Below are positions 16,267 to 24,825 of a DNA stretch of 48,944 bases, one piece after another. The stretch comes from Candidatus Gastranaerophilales bacterium (GTDB taxonomy: Bacteria > Cyanobacteriota > Vampirovibrionia > Gastranaerophilales > Gastranaerophilaceae), in contig QAMI01000050.1 in NCBI GenBank assembly GCA_003150395.1, forward strand, positions 1-48,944, read 5' to 3'. The position numbers were made by a program, and so were the translations under genes. Position 1 is the stretch's first letter. The number at the start of each line of letters is the position of its first letter. The notes under the pieces are model-generated. The model searched no databases and was not told the origin of the DNA. It saw nothing but the letters and a program-made list of their open reading frames with translations.

Positions 16267-16716
16267 ATTAGATTTTATATATTTTAAAAAGTGGCGTCAT
16301 AGCATTACTACTTTTGAAGAAATAATCAAAATCAAAAAATTTATAAAATCCTTAGTAATATTACATATAGGTTAGTATAAAAAATATTCAATCATTTATT
16401 AAAGTAAGTGGTGTAAAATCAATTTTACAAACAAAGCCACAAACAATAGAAAATTTAAATTTCGAAAAATTAAAATTATTTAATCAATTTGGAGGCGATG
16501 TTGTAATCAACTATCGAACTGCAAGTTAGAAGGCAGAAAGGTAAGCTATGACTATAACTTACCTTTCTATTGTTTCGTAAATTTTGACTCTTGTGGTAAA
16601 AAAATATCACAGAGTTTACGAATTTGGAACTTGGTTGTTGAAAAATGTAGTTTAACTGTTACCGAGTAACTTTTTATTAAAAATTTAATTTAAAAATTTG
16701 GAAGATAGCGCATATC
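16267..16716. other. Gene-poor 450-base gap with a hairpin
   Basis: It holds a perfect 10-bp stem, GAAAGGTAAG (16536-16545) with CTTACCTTTC (16558-16567), around a 12-base loop, followed by a second structured stretch up to about 16625. A frame of about 52 codons ending at 16529 (...FGGDVVINYRTAS) has no ATG or GTG start and may be a decayed gene end. The motif GGTTAGTAT near 16370 recurs at 27497 and 27515. Confidence 0.4.
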
Positions 16717-18345
16717 TTATGTTTTGTAATAAGGAATATATTTACTAAAGTAATCTCTTAGGTTATTATCACAAACATATACATATGTCCCTCTTATCCC
16801 CCGTGTAAGCAAAACGGCATAAGTATTTAGAATATATCTTAATAATTCATCGTCACTCACACCTTTTTTTAATTTGTTGTCAAAAAATTTGTTTTTGTCT
16901 ATTTTTATTTTATTATTAATTTTATCAAAATAAAGACTTGGGCCTATAACAACTGCAGCATAGTTTAGATCTATTCCTGGCAAAGTATATATACTACCCA
17001 TTTCTTTAATAGCTTCAACATTTCTCAACCACCCGTTTGTCTGTTTATTCCATTGAATATCTATTCCATCCAGAGTGAAATCTGTTAATGTTTTATCTTC
17101 TTTTGCTTTCCATTTCCAGTCATAACCTGCGCAGTATCTACTAAGGCCTGTGCTATTTTCTTTTTGAACTATAAGTTTTGACATTTCCTCAAATGATTTA
17201 AACAGTTTAAACTCATAATTTTCAAAAGTTTTTGCCTCATTCGTATTTTGATTTAATATATTAAATATATAAGGAACATAATCATTGCCAGCTCTTATAC
17301 GCATCTGATCAACAAGTTTAATAGGACGTATACCGCGTTTTTCATAGTTAAGTCTTTCTTTAAATTTTTTTTCAGGAATATCAGATGGACTAGTTATTTG
17401 TTTTTCGTCATAAAATAAAACTTGACAATCGGAATTTGTTAAAATCCAATCAAGTTCATCATGTTTATCATCAAATCCTAGTCTTGTATTACTTTTTTTA
17501 AAGTTTTTAATATACAATCCTAGATTTTTATTGTACCTTAATCTTTGTGCTTCATCACATATTATAATATCAAAATGTCCTTTTGTAACATCTACAGGAG
17601 AGATAACATCTTTTGCACTTAATCCTTCAATGTTCATAAATACTTCCTGTATTTCTGCCCGAGTAGAGGGATTAGCGTAAACCATAGCTATTTTTTTATC
17701 TTTATAGCGTTCGTTATTTTTTAGATAATAAAATAATGATGTAGCTACGACTGTTTTCCCTGTCCCCGCATCCCCATTTATGAAAATTGGTCTGTTAAAA
17801 AAATGTTTTTTATGTGCTTGAGTTTCTCCTGAATCAATTGTGTGCACAATACTTGTTAAAGCATTATATTGTTGGTTAGTTAAAACAGTATGTGGGGAAT
17901 ATTTATATGAACTTGAATTGATAATTAACTTGAAGTCTTTTGTCTTTACTAATCCTATCTTTTCTAGCTTATGCCAAAGCTCATCAAAGTAAAGTTCAAA
18001 TTCATTTTTTCTGAAATAATGGGGTTTTTCACCGTCATTATCATTTACTATATTAAATTTCTTATCTACTTTCATAAGTTTTATAAGTAAGTTTTCATAA
18101 TGTTTTGAAGGAGTTTCTTCGGACAGCTTTCCTGAAATTACATGCATTCTTTTAAAATTGTATTTTTTTAGTTTGTTTTTAATGGATTTTTTATTATGTT
18201 CTTTTGCTCTTCTTATAAAATCATTAGACTCTCCAATATAAGCATCTTTTCCGTTTTCCAGGATATAAACACAGTGATAATCAAATAATATATCCCAACT
18301 ATCAAATTTTTCCTGCGAATATTCAAAAGTTTCTATATTAAACAT
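16717..18345 (-). CDS. GIY-YIG nuclease fused to DUF2075-type ATPase
   Basis: A 542-residue fusion. Residues 20-80 form a GIY-YIG nuclease domain (CVYILENGKDAYIGES, then the Arg of NDFIRRAKEH). From about 150 an NTPase domain follows, with Walker A GDAGTGKT (191-198), Walker B CDEAQRL (263-269) and C-terminal blocks typical of DUF2075/Schlafen-like helicases (YTLPGIDLNYAAVVIGP; TRGIRGTYVYV). Such proteins occur in mobile and defence islands and may cleave or unwind foreign DNA or RNA. AAGG precedes the ATG. It is a lone gene just outside the tRNA-Arg element, near an HNH gene. The defence role is inference. Confidence 0.8.
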   Translation of the reverse strand: MFNIETFEYSQEKFDSWDILFDYHCVYILENGKDAYIGESNDFIRRAKEHNKKSIKNKLKKYNFKRMHVISGKLSEETPSKHYENLLIKLMKVDKKFNIVNDNDGEKPHYFRKNEFELYFDELWHKLEKIGLVKTKDFKLIINSSSYKYSPHTVLTNQQYNALTSIVHTIDSGETQAHKKHFFNRPIFINGDAGTGKTVVATSLFYYLKNNERYKDKKIAMVYANPSTRAEIQEVFMNIEGLSAKDVISPVDVTKGHFDIIICDEAQRLRYNKNLGLYIKNFKKSNTRLGFDDKHDELDWILTNSDCQVLFYDEKQITSPSDIPEKKFKERLNYEKRGIRPIKLVDQMRIRAGNDYVPYIFNILNQNTNEAKTFENYEFKLFKSFEEMSKLIVQKENSTGLSRYCAGYDWKWKAKEDKTLTDFTLDGIDIQWNKQTNGWLRNVEAIKEMGSIYTLPGIDLNYAAVVIGPSLYFDKINNKIKIDKNKFFDNKLKKGVSDDELLRYILNTYAVLLTRGIRGTYVYVCDNNLRDYFSKYIPYYKT

Positions 18346-18883
18346 ATATTGCCTTACAAAATAACTTATATTCTACTTTTAATATAATAAACAATTTTCA
18401 TAATGTAAATACACTAGTTAAAATTTATTTTGTTAAAATAAAAAAGATAGGATATACCCAATCTTTTTATTTACCCTCTGGCACGCAAGATTAGAACTTG
18501 GGCGATTATGATAGACGCAGCATAAATATCTGTCCGTAGATTTACTTACGTAAAATTGCCGACTTGTTAAGCTGTTTAAAATAGTTAAAAATAATAAAGT
18601 GAAGCAAAATAGAGTTTCCAATGCCAATAAAAATTATATGAATCTATGATATTAAAAAAGAAAACAGAACTAATTTCTTTTTAAATTAAATGATATAGAA
18701 TATACATTTATATTTTTATAATTCTTCGTGGAAGTAATTAATGATTTTGAAGATTTGAACTATTATATCTTTTTTAGGTATTGCTCAAGTATAAGAAATA
18801 TTTTTATTTAAATTCTTAAACAAAGTTTGTTGAATATTACAAAATATAGATGTATTTGGAGTTAAATTCAGAAAGAGGTAAAA
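18346..18883. other. 540-base gap with a tRNA-3'-end-like fragment
   Basis: Around 18430-18475 an imperfect AT-rich hairpin (AAAAAGAT with ATCTTTTT) runs straight into TTATTTACCCTCTGG and, from 18482, a segment whose minus-strand reading contains GTTCTAATC, a T-loop-like motif. The order hairpin, TTATTTACCCT, T-arm mirrors the attachment site at 19518-19597. It may be a decayed tRNA end left by an older integration. The rest is AT-rich without a supported gene. Confidence 0.3.
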
Positions 18884-19126
18884 ATGAACAAAAAAGATGC
18901 ATCTTGGGAAAAAGGGACCAAAATCAGGGGAAAGAATCCTGATGTCTGGCGCAAAGATTGTAAAGGAAATACAATTCGTTACGGTTCTTACGGCACCTGT
19001 GGAGAATATGGATGGGAAATTGACCATAAACATCCTGTTTCACAAGGCGGTACAAACAATTATAGGAATCTTCAAGCTTTGCACTGGCAAGCAAATCGTT
19101 CTAAGGGCAAAAAATATCCGTCATAA
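18884..19126 (+). CDS. HNH endonuclease-like protein
   Basis: A compact 80-residue protein whose second half is an HNH nuclease motif: YGWEIDHKHPVSQGG (metal-binding Asp-His), then TNNYRNLQALHWQANRSKG (Asn and His of the beta-beta-alpha metal fold). The first half is basic and contains GKNPDVWRKD. No CxxC pairs are seen. GAAAGAGG lies before the ATG. Small HNH proteins like this occur next to restriction systems and in phage and mobile regions. It is followed at once by a terminator and may be a free-standing nuclease or a restriction relic. Confidence 0.8.
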   Translation: MNKKDASWEKGTKIRGKNPDVWRKDCKGNTIRYGSYGTCGEYGWEIDHKHPVSQGGTNNYRNLQALHWQANRSKGKKYPS

Positions 19127-19137
19127 ATAATAATTAT

Positions 19138-19176
19138 TAAAGCCGCCTGTTTGATAAATTTTCAATAGGTGGCTTT
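19138..19176. terminator. Terminator after the HNH gene
   Basis: AAAGCCGCCT and AGGTGGCTTT pair over ten positions (one G-T) with an 18-base loop, followed by TTTAT. It lies 12 bases after the HNH stop and would also serve a leftward small gene ending at 19162. Confidence 0.6.
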
Positions 19177-19329
19177 TATAAAAATTTCATAAATAAAATT
19201 GAATGTATTCCGACTGTCGGAATGGCAGGGGTAAGTGATTACATTCTGTCTCCAGCCGAAGATGTCCTCGAACGTCACGCGATAATGCCAGTGAGCGTGA
19301 CGTTCGAGTGGTGTATGAAACAGCCTCAT
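19162..19329 (-). CDS. Possible 55-residue protein in a GC-richer patch
   Basis: I do not recognise it. The minus strand has GGAGG seven bases before an ATG at 19329 and an open frame beginning MRLFHTPLERHAHW, rich in His, Arg and aromatic residues, in a patch visibly richer in G+C than its surroundings. A second possible small gene lies 35 bases upstream on the same strand. A competing plus-strand frame (19222-19380, MAGVSDYILSPAED) is also open across most of the interval, so the coding strand is not certain. The patch probably arrived by transfer from a higher-GC source. Confidence 0.3.
   Translation of the reverse strand: MRLFHTPLERHAHWHYRVTFEDIFGWRQNVITYPCHSDSRNTFNFIYEIFIKATY
19267..19308. 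repeat. Perfect 14-bp GC-rich inverted repeat
   Basis: CTCGAACGTCACGC (19267-19280) and its exact complement GCGTGACGTTCGAG (19295-19308) are separated by 14 bases. A smaller perfect palindrome, ATTCCGAC-T-GTCGGAAT, lies at 19207-19223. Neither has a T-run, so they look like protein-binding sites or RNA structure rather than terminators. Confidence 0.6.
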
Positions 19330-19363
19330 CTGACCACCTCCGCCATTTACGGCGCCGTTACAA

Positions 19364-19504
19364 TTAGGTACCTTTTGTGAGATGTAAGCACGTAAGCTGC
19401 GTTTTAGCGTGTCTGAAGTTGCGGAGAACTGCTTTTATTTTGTTATCGTTGCAATCAGCTTCATCCTCTGTTTGGTTGTCACTAAACGCAATTGGCATTC
19501 TCAT
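19364..19504 (-). CDS. Possible 46-residue protein in a GC-richer patch
   Basis: An unrecognised minus-strand frame beginning MRMPIAFSDNQTEDEAD, acidic at first and basic at its end (FRHAKTQLT), with two cysteines. Only a weak purine-rich stretch (GAGATAGAG) precedes its ATG. It would read into the 55-residue frame 35 bases later, the spacing of an operon. It begins just downstream of the native tRNA-Arg terminator at 19518-19556. Too short to place in any family. Confidence 0.25.
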   Translation of the reverse strand: MRMPIAFSDNQTEDEADCNDNKIKAVLRNFRHAKTQLTCLHLTKGT

Positions 19505-19517
19505 CTCTATCTCAAAT

Positions 19518-19556
19518 AAATAAGACAGGATAAGAAGAACCTATCCTGTCTTATTT
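19518..19556 (-). terminator. Original tRNA-Arg terminator, now at the left edge of the element
   Basis: A perfect 15-bp stem, AAATAAGACAGGATA (19518-19532) with TATCCTGTCTTATTT (19542-19556), with a 9-base loop. It directly abuts the 3' end of the duplicated tRNA-Arg half at 19556, the position expected for the tRNA gene's own terminator before the element inserted between them. Confidence 0.75.
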
Positions 19557-19597
19557 ACCCTGGATGCGATTCGAACGCATGACCTACCGCTTAGAAG
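19556..19597 (-). repeat. Left attachment site (tRNA-Arg 3' half copy)
   Basis: These 42 bases are identical to 32917-32958, the anticodon loop through the 3' end of tRNA-Arg. Beyond base 19597 identity stops, so only a tRNA remnant remains here. It marks the left end of the integrated element. Confidence 0.93.
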
Positions 19598-19923
19598 TTG
19601 TATAACGCAGTATTATCGCTATTTTTCAGGATTTATCATAATTTATCTCTGTTTATTGCGGTGCATGGATTTGAAGTAAATTTTATTCTCATATTTTATC
19701 AGATTTAATTTTAAGTTATCAGAATTTTTGCAACTATTATGCAACTTTAATGCGATTAAGGAAAGATTGAAAATTAAAGAATTGTGATTTTGCACAAGGG
19801 CGGGGGGAGGGGTAAAATTCACATTTAGCCTCCTTTAATCGGAGCCATAGAAAAATTCTGTATTTTTGATAAATTCCGATGTATTAGATACGAGATTGAA
19901 ATACTGTAACAAAATACTTAATC

Positions 19924-19986
19924 TTATTTCAATTTCAATTGTTAAATTGAAATAAACGTGTTATAATAAACATGTTATTTCAATTT
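19924..19986 (+). promoter_or_regulatory. Palindromic operator and promoter of the Fic gene
   Basis: TTATTTCAATTT occurs at 19924-19935 and 19975-19986, with its exact inverse AAATTGAAATAA at 19944-19955. The first and inverse copies make a 12-bp palindrome with an 8-base spacer. A promoter (TTGTTA 19939-19944, 17 bases, TATAAT 19962-19967) sits across them, and the third copy ends next to the CGGAG Shine-Dalgarno. This is a classical autoregulatory layout; the C-terminal winged helix of Fic could bind it. Confidence 0.7.
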
Positions 19987-19996
19987 CGGAGTTGCC

Positions 19997-21139
19997 ATGA
20001 ATAATAGAGCAGGAATATATAAAAATAATTTATCAGGGGAAATGGCATACAAATCATTTATGCCGGCAATATTACCGCCTAATCCGCCATTGGAACTTGA
20101 TAATGAAATTGTAGATTTATTAGTAAAAGCCAATAAGCAACTCGCATTACTTGAAGGGATTTCAAGCAGAATTCCTAATATTCATTTGTTTATTTCTATG
20201 TATGTGAGAAAAGAAGCCCTTATGTCTTCTCAAATTGAAGGGACACAAGCAACTTTAGAAGATGTATTAGACCCGTGCTTGGAAGAAAACACAAACAGAC
20301 CTGTCGGTGATGTTGTAAATTATATTAAAGCAACTGATTTTGCTATAAATAGATTGAAAGAATTGCCATTGTGTAATCGCTTAATTAAAGAGACTCATGA
20401 AGTTTTATTATCAGGTGTTAGAGGGCAAAATAAAAGTCCCGGTGAATTTAGGCACTCTCAAAATTGGATTGGTGCAGCAGGTTGCAATTTGCAAAATGCC
20501 CGCTATATTCCGCCGTCTGTTGAAGATATGACACAGGCAATGTCTGATTTAGAAAAATACATTAATGGTGCTGATGAACTTGATGTTTTAATTAGAGCAG
20601 GCTTAATTCATTATCAATTTGAAACTATCCATCCGTTCTTAGACGGCAACGGAAGAATCGGACGACTTTTAATAACCTTGTTTTTAATAGAAAAGAAAGT
20701 TTTAAGCACTCCGGCATTGTATATTTCATATTTTCTAAAAAAGAACAGAATTGAATATTATGACCGTATGAACGAAGTGCGGTTAAAAGGTAACTATGAA
20801 CAATGGATTAAATTTTTCTTGGAAGCCATTTATGAATCAGCAAATGACGCTGTTGAAACGATTGATAAATTAACAGCTTTACATGATAACTATTGCCTAA
20901 AAATTGTGGGCTTTGGACGCAGAGCTAAAAATGCAATGCGAGTATTTGAATACTTAGAATCAAACCCTATTATTGAGATTCAAAAAACAGTCAGAGAGCT
21001 TGATATAGCATTTAACACAATGGCAAGCATAGTCAAAGACCTGACTAGTATCGGCGTCCTTGAACAAACTTCAACTCAAAGCAGAAATAGAACTTTTGTG
21101 TATAAAGAATATTTGGAAATTTTGAAAGAGGGAACATAG
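19997..21139 (+). CDS. Fic-domain AMP-transferase with winged-helix C-terminus
   Basis: A 380-residue Fic protein, which typically transfers AMP from ATP to a target protein. The core motif HPFLDGNGR (residues 212-220) is intact. An inhibitory helix motif SSQIEG (77-82) lies N-terminal to the Fic core, matching class II self-inhibited Fic enzymes. The N-terminal DUF4172-like region and a C-terminal winged-helix part (after about 300) suggest DNA binding. Its own promoter carries a threefold TTATTTCAATTT operator. As first cargo gene of the element it may act in element maintenance, toxin-like control or defence. The target is unknown and no separate antitoxin is seen. Confidence 0.9.
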   Translation: MNNRAGIYKNNLSGEMAYKSFMPAILPPNPPLELDNEIVDLLVKANKQLALLEGISSRIPNIHLFISMYVRKEALMSSQIEGTQATLEDVLDPCLEENTNRPVGDVVNYIKATDFAINRLKELPLCNRLIKETHEVLLSGVRGQNKSPGEFRHSQNWIGAAGCNLQNARYIPPSVEDMTQAMSDLEKYINGADELDVLIRAGLIHYQFETIHPFLDGNGRIGRLLITLFLIEKKVLSTPALYISYFLKKNRIEYYDRMNEVRLKGNYEQWIKFFLEAIYESANDAVETIDKLTALHDNYCLKIVGFGRRAKNAMRVFEYLESNPIIEIQKTVRELDIAFNTMASIVKDLTSIGVLEQTSTQSRNRTFVYKEYLEILKEGT

Positions 21140-21328
21140 TACTTGTCATTGTCATGTTAAAACGTCTCTATTATTTTAGGAAATTGTTTTAAAAATATTG
21201 ATAATTTGTTTTGTGAAAATTAGAAACAACAGAAAACACTTAGATTTTTACAAAATCACAATAAAATTCATTAAACTTTAGTTTGAAAAATGTACTACCT
21301 ATAATTAAAAGCAAAAATTTTATTTAAG

Positions 21329-23656
21329 TTATTTTAAGTATTTATCTAATATTTTTTGGATTTTTTCTTTGAGAATTTGTGGTTCGTCTATTTTAGCCTC
21401 ATTTGAATAAAAATATTTATCAATTTCATTTATAATTTGCGTTTGATTATGGGGAACTGGTATCATTAGATGCTCAATATTTGGTTTGTTTAAACTTGGT
21501 TGTCCAGCTCTTTTAGAAATAACTTTAAGTATAGATTGAGCTTCTGATGCAAATAAGATGTAAAATAAATATTTTTGTTTAATATAGGATTCATTACTTT
21601 TTATTACAAAGACGTGTTCATTTACCATACTATTCAAATATTGATAATCGTCTTCCACATATGCAACTTTTCCTGTTTGGGCTCCGTCTTTGCATATTAA
21701 AATATCATGTTTATGTATATATCCTTGTTTACATTTGTTATAATACGCAGTATCAACGTATCGCATTTTATCATATATGATATTCCCTTTTAGCCCAATA
21801 TGTGTACCACCCAAGGAAGGAATTCCTGATTTTAATTTCTTTTTCCCCATTTTACTATTTCTAGAGCCACTTTCCAGTTTCTCGAGATATTTCCCTATTT
21901 GTTCTAGTTGATATTTACTTTTATATTTTTTATCTTGAATTTTATATGTTGATATTTGTAGATTGAAATCTTCATTTTTAAAATTGATTAATTCTGACAG
22001 TCTACAGTAATCAATATGATTGTACAAAGGATGTGTTTGTTCTTTTTTTATATAATTAATTTGCTCAACAATATTCTCATTTAATAAATTTTTTAAAATA
22101 TAAAAATTTAGTTTATTCGGATTGTTTAACTTATTATTATCAAACAAATCAGATTCTTCATATAAATTTATTCCTTCATACCCACGGCGAACACTAAACT
22201 CATAACCTAAAAATTCTTTTTCTGCATTTTTTTCTCCTGAATTTGCCAATATTGTATAGGTTTCATAAGATAGTATAAAAAATAATAGTTTATCCAATTC
22301 TTTATTTTTATCACAAGTTTTCAAGTATTCAATATATTGCGAATATTTAAATTCTGGATAGACATACTCTACATATTTCGATATAATTTTTTCTATTCCA
22401 TTTATACTAAAATCAGAAAAATCTTTAAAGAATTGTTTCAAATATAAGCTGATTTTTTCCCATTCGCAATCGTCTCTTTTTTCTAATATTAATATTAAAG
22501 TATCTATATCTGCAGACATAAAAGCATTGTTTTTTAAAGCAAAAATGCATTTAATTTTAAAATATTTAAGTAATAATTTTCTTGTCTCATAATATAAAAT
22601 ACTATTTGTTGTATTTATAAAAATACTCGCAGGCACGATAATGCCGGCATATCCTCCTTTTTTTAATAATTGTTTGGCTCTTTCGATAAATAAACATTCT
22701 ATTTCTTTGCTATCGTCTGTATAAAATTTATATAAATGAAAATTGCCATCACCGTTTTTTATTGTTCTTTTAAAAGACTCTATGGAATATGGTGGATTTG
22801 CAATTAATATATCAAACTTTTGATTATCTTGTTTTGCCGATAGACTATGTAATTTCCCCACATAATCCTCGCTATCAAATGGTGCAAGACCATTTGCATG
22901 TAATAAGTTTGCTTTACCATCACCATTTAAAAAACAACTTATTTTAGAGGCTTTTATAAGTCTATAGTCTAAATCAATACCATAAATATATTTTTCAGCC
23001 CATTCAAAATCAGAATCTTGCCAATTTTTAAATTCCTTTTGAACACTAGGTTTTGAAATAGAAGAAAGGTCAATATTATTTTTAATAATATCATTCATCG
23101 TATCCATTATTTCTGTTAAAAAGTGTCCAGTTCCACAAGCATAATCAATTACATATGGTAAAACTTCCTGTTCACCATTAGCAATTCTGGTTTTTATTAT
23201 TTCTTCAATAGGTAAAGACTTGATAATAAATTGTGTTAGAGGAACTGGCGTAAAAAATTGTCCGGCCTCTTGTTTTATACTATCATTCAACAATTTTTCA
23301 AAGAAATCACCTAAAAACTGTTGCTTATGGCTATATCTTAATTGCTTGTCTTGCAATAATTCTACAACTTCTCTAACAACTTTTGCATTATCTTTAAAAG
23401 ATTTTTTGTCGTAAACTTCTTTAAAAGCAAATTCATTATTTTTATATAATCTTAAAGTTTTATATAATTCTTCAAATTCTGATTTTTTAGAACTATCTCC
23501 TACAAAGTTTAATAAAGTTTCAAAATCATTTTTAGTGCAGTCTGATACGTCCTTTTCAAGATATGCTTTCATTCCCGCTTTATATAAATCATTCAAATCT
23601 TCTAATAATTCTTCATCTGTTTTGTCTCTTCCATTTGTGCGAGTTTGGAATTTCAC
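21329..23656 (-). CDS. Type IIG-like methyltransferase and specificity part (downstream of in-frame TGA)
   Basis: This 775-codon frame holds the adenine-N6 methyltransferase and target-recognition parts of a one-polypeptide restriction-modification enzyme. The helical HsdM-like region includes QEAGQFFTP (129-137), motif I is DYACGTGHF (171-179), and motif IV is NPPY (287-290). From about 565 a HsdS-like recognition domain follows (GKYLEKLESGSR; GIPSLGGTHIG). It is in the same frame as the upstream nuclease part and separated only by one TGA and nine sense codons. The GTG at 23656 lacks a clear Shine-Dalgarno, so it may not be independently translated. No other methylase gene is nearby. Confidence 0.8.
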   Translation of the reverse strand: MKFQTRTNGRDKTDEELLEDLNDLYKAGMKAYLEKDVSDCTKNDFETLLNFVGDSSKKSEFEELYKTLRLYKNNEFAFKEVYDKKSFKDNAKVVREVVELLQDKQLRYSHKQQFLGDFFEKLLNDSIKQEAGQFFTPVPLTQFIIKSLPIEEIIKTRIANGEQEVLPYVIDYACGTGHFLTEIMDTMNDIIKNNIDLSSISKPSVQKEFKNWQDSDFEWAEKYIYGIDLDYRLIKASKISCFLNGDGKANLLHANGLAPFDSEDYVGKLHSLSAKQDNQKFDILIANPPYSIESFKRTIKNGDGNFHLYKFYTDDSKEIECLFIERAKQLLKKGGYAGIIVPASIFINTTNSILYYETRKLLLKYFKIKCIFALKNNAFMSADIDTLILILEKRDDCEWEKISLYLKQFFKDFSDFSINGIEKIISKYVEYVYPEFKYSQYIEYLKTCDKNKELDKLLFFILSYETYTILANSGEKNAEKEFLGYEFSVRRGYEGINLYEESDLFDNNKLNNPNKLNFYILKNLLNENIVEQINYIKKEQTHPLYNHIDYCRLSELINFKNEDFNLQISTYKIQDKKYKSKYQLEQIGKYLEKLESGSRNSKMGKKKLKSGIPSLGGTHIGLKGNIIYDKMRYVDTAYYNKCKQGYIHKHDILICKDGAQTGKVAYVEDDYQYLNSMVNEHVFVIKSNESYIKQKYLFYILFASEAQSILKVISKRAGQPSLNKPNIEHLMIPVPHNQTQIINEIDKYFYSNEAKIDEPQILKEKIQKILDKYLK

Positions 23657-23683
23657 TTCCTCATCAGGACATCTATCTTCATC

Positions 23684-24532
23684 TCATATCTTACACAAAA
23701 ACAGATTAATAATTTTGTTAAATGCGTTTGGCTTATCTGAAACAACATTATGTCTTAATATTTCAGCAAATTGGTTATAAATTCCATCAGAATCTTCCCT
23801 TTTTAATTCTTTTAAGTCTTTTCTTCTTATGGCTTTTGATTCTACTTTATACAAAGGAACTCCATCATCAAAAATACCATTTGTTTCAAATGTTTTTGAC
23901 CATCTCTTAAATCTTTCTACTTGATTTAAATCGGACCAATCTTCTTTGTTATGAATTATTGCATTTTTGTATTCAATATTTTTAGAATTAATTTTTGAAG
24001 TATAATAACACACTGCTTTTGTTGCTTTAGGCTCTTGTTGCAAATATGAAAAAATTTGTCCACCATCATTTTCTTTAGCTGTATTTTTTCTGGTAAAAGT
24101 TTCTTTTATAAATTTATCGTATTCTTTCCCCCAAGTTTTACATTCAATCATTAAAAAAGAGTTTCCCAATTCATCTTTTACCCATATATCAAGAAAACCT
24201 TTATCTTTATGTCCTAAATTCCAAGATTTTTCTAATTCTATATTTTCAGGTTTATAGCCTTTCTTTAATAACCTATCAACACATTCCAATACAACTAAAG
24301 ATTCTTCTTGATTAAAATTGCAAGTAGTATGACGATGGCAAACTATTGCTTTGCCATAATTTATACAAGACTTTTCAGGAGTTTTTTCGTTATAATCAAT
24401 ACTTATTTCATAAGCATCGTATTTTTTTATATAAACACAATCTTTTCCATCTTTAGGTTTAAACCCCAAAGTTAATAACTTCTCTTTTAACCCACTCATC
24501 CTATTCTCTCTTGTAATGATGTAACTAACCAT
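23684..24532 (-). CDS. Type IIG-like restriction nuclease part (upstream of in-frame TGA)
   Basis: A 282-residue frame matching the N-terminal nuclease region of type IIG and HsdR-like enzymes. LGHKDKGFLDIWVKD and SFLMIECKTWG provide the PD-(D/E)xK catalytic set (Asp115, Glu130, Lys132). The final residues (NAFNKIINLFLCKI) are the usual start of the methylase helical domain, which continues after the TGA as DEDRCPDEEVKFQ in the same frame. The parent protein would be about 1,070 residues, normal for the family. GAGAG precedes the ATG at 24532; an internal ATG at 24499 is possible. A nuclease made without its methylase would be dangerous, so the mutation probably silences both. Confidence 0.8.
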   Translation of the reverse strand: MVSYIITRENRMSGLKEKLLTLGFKPKDGKDCVYIKKYDAYEISIDYNEKTPEKSCINYGKAIVCHRHTTCNFNQEESLVVLECVDRLLKKGYKPENIELEKSWNLGHKDKGFLDIWVKDELGNSFLMIECKTWGKEYDKFIKETFTRKNTAKENDGGQIFSYLQQEPKATKAVCYYTSKINSKNIEYKNAIIHNKEDWSDLNQVERFKRWSKTFETNGIFDDGVPLYKVESKAIRRKDLKELKREDSDGIYNQFAEILRHNVVSDKPNAFNKIINLFLCKI

Positions 24533-24825
24533 TATAATTCTCTCAAATTATTAAGATTTGTAAATCAATTAAACAGATTATTTCAAAAGACCTTATAGTA
24601 CAAAAGAATTAGGCTATACAATTTAGGTGCTATAACGGTCGTTTTCAGTTAATATAATTCTTTCTTGAAGTTTTTGGCTTATTAATTTTGTTCTAATTGT
24701 ATTCAATGAAAAATTTAAAACAAAAGATAGCAATGTTAATCTCTTGCTAACTTTTGCAACAAAAATTTTATCTAGCTTAAATCTTCCTCCTTTAGCGACA
24801 TAATGCATAAAAATGAGTAATTATT

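Noticed and set aside
16371..16529. Open stretch of about 52 codons ending FGGDVVINYRTAS
   Set aside because: It lacks any ATG, GTG or TTG start and a ribosome binding site; at most a decayed gene end, so it is mentioned only in the gap entry.
18433..18627. 64-codon minus-strand frame in the gap after the GIY-YIG gene
   Set aside because: It has low-complexity, hydrophobic composition and overlaps the tRNA-like fragment; no start signal is seen.
19801..19817. G6-A-G4 run in an intergenic region
   Set aside because: It is interrupted, short, and not inside or just before any open frame, so it is not comparable with the G11/G12 tracts.
23684..23686. The TGA in the restriction gene as a selenocysteine codon
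   Set aside because: I see no SECIS-like hairpin directly downstream and no selenocysteine machinery in the window; a nonsense mutation is simpler.
24623..24808. 61-codon minus-strand frame
   Set aside because: It has no Shine-Dalgarno before its ATG, no -10 spacing like the leaderless set, and no recognisable features; an AAAGGAGG lies inside it but leads to no start codon.
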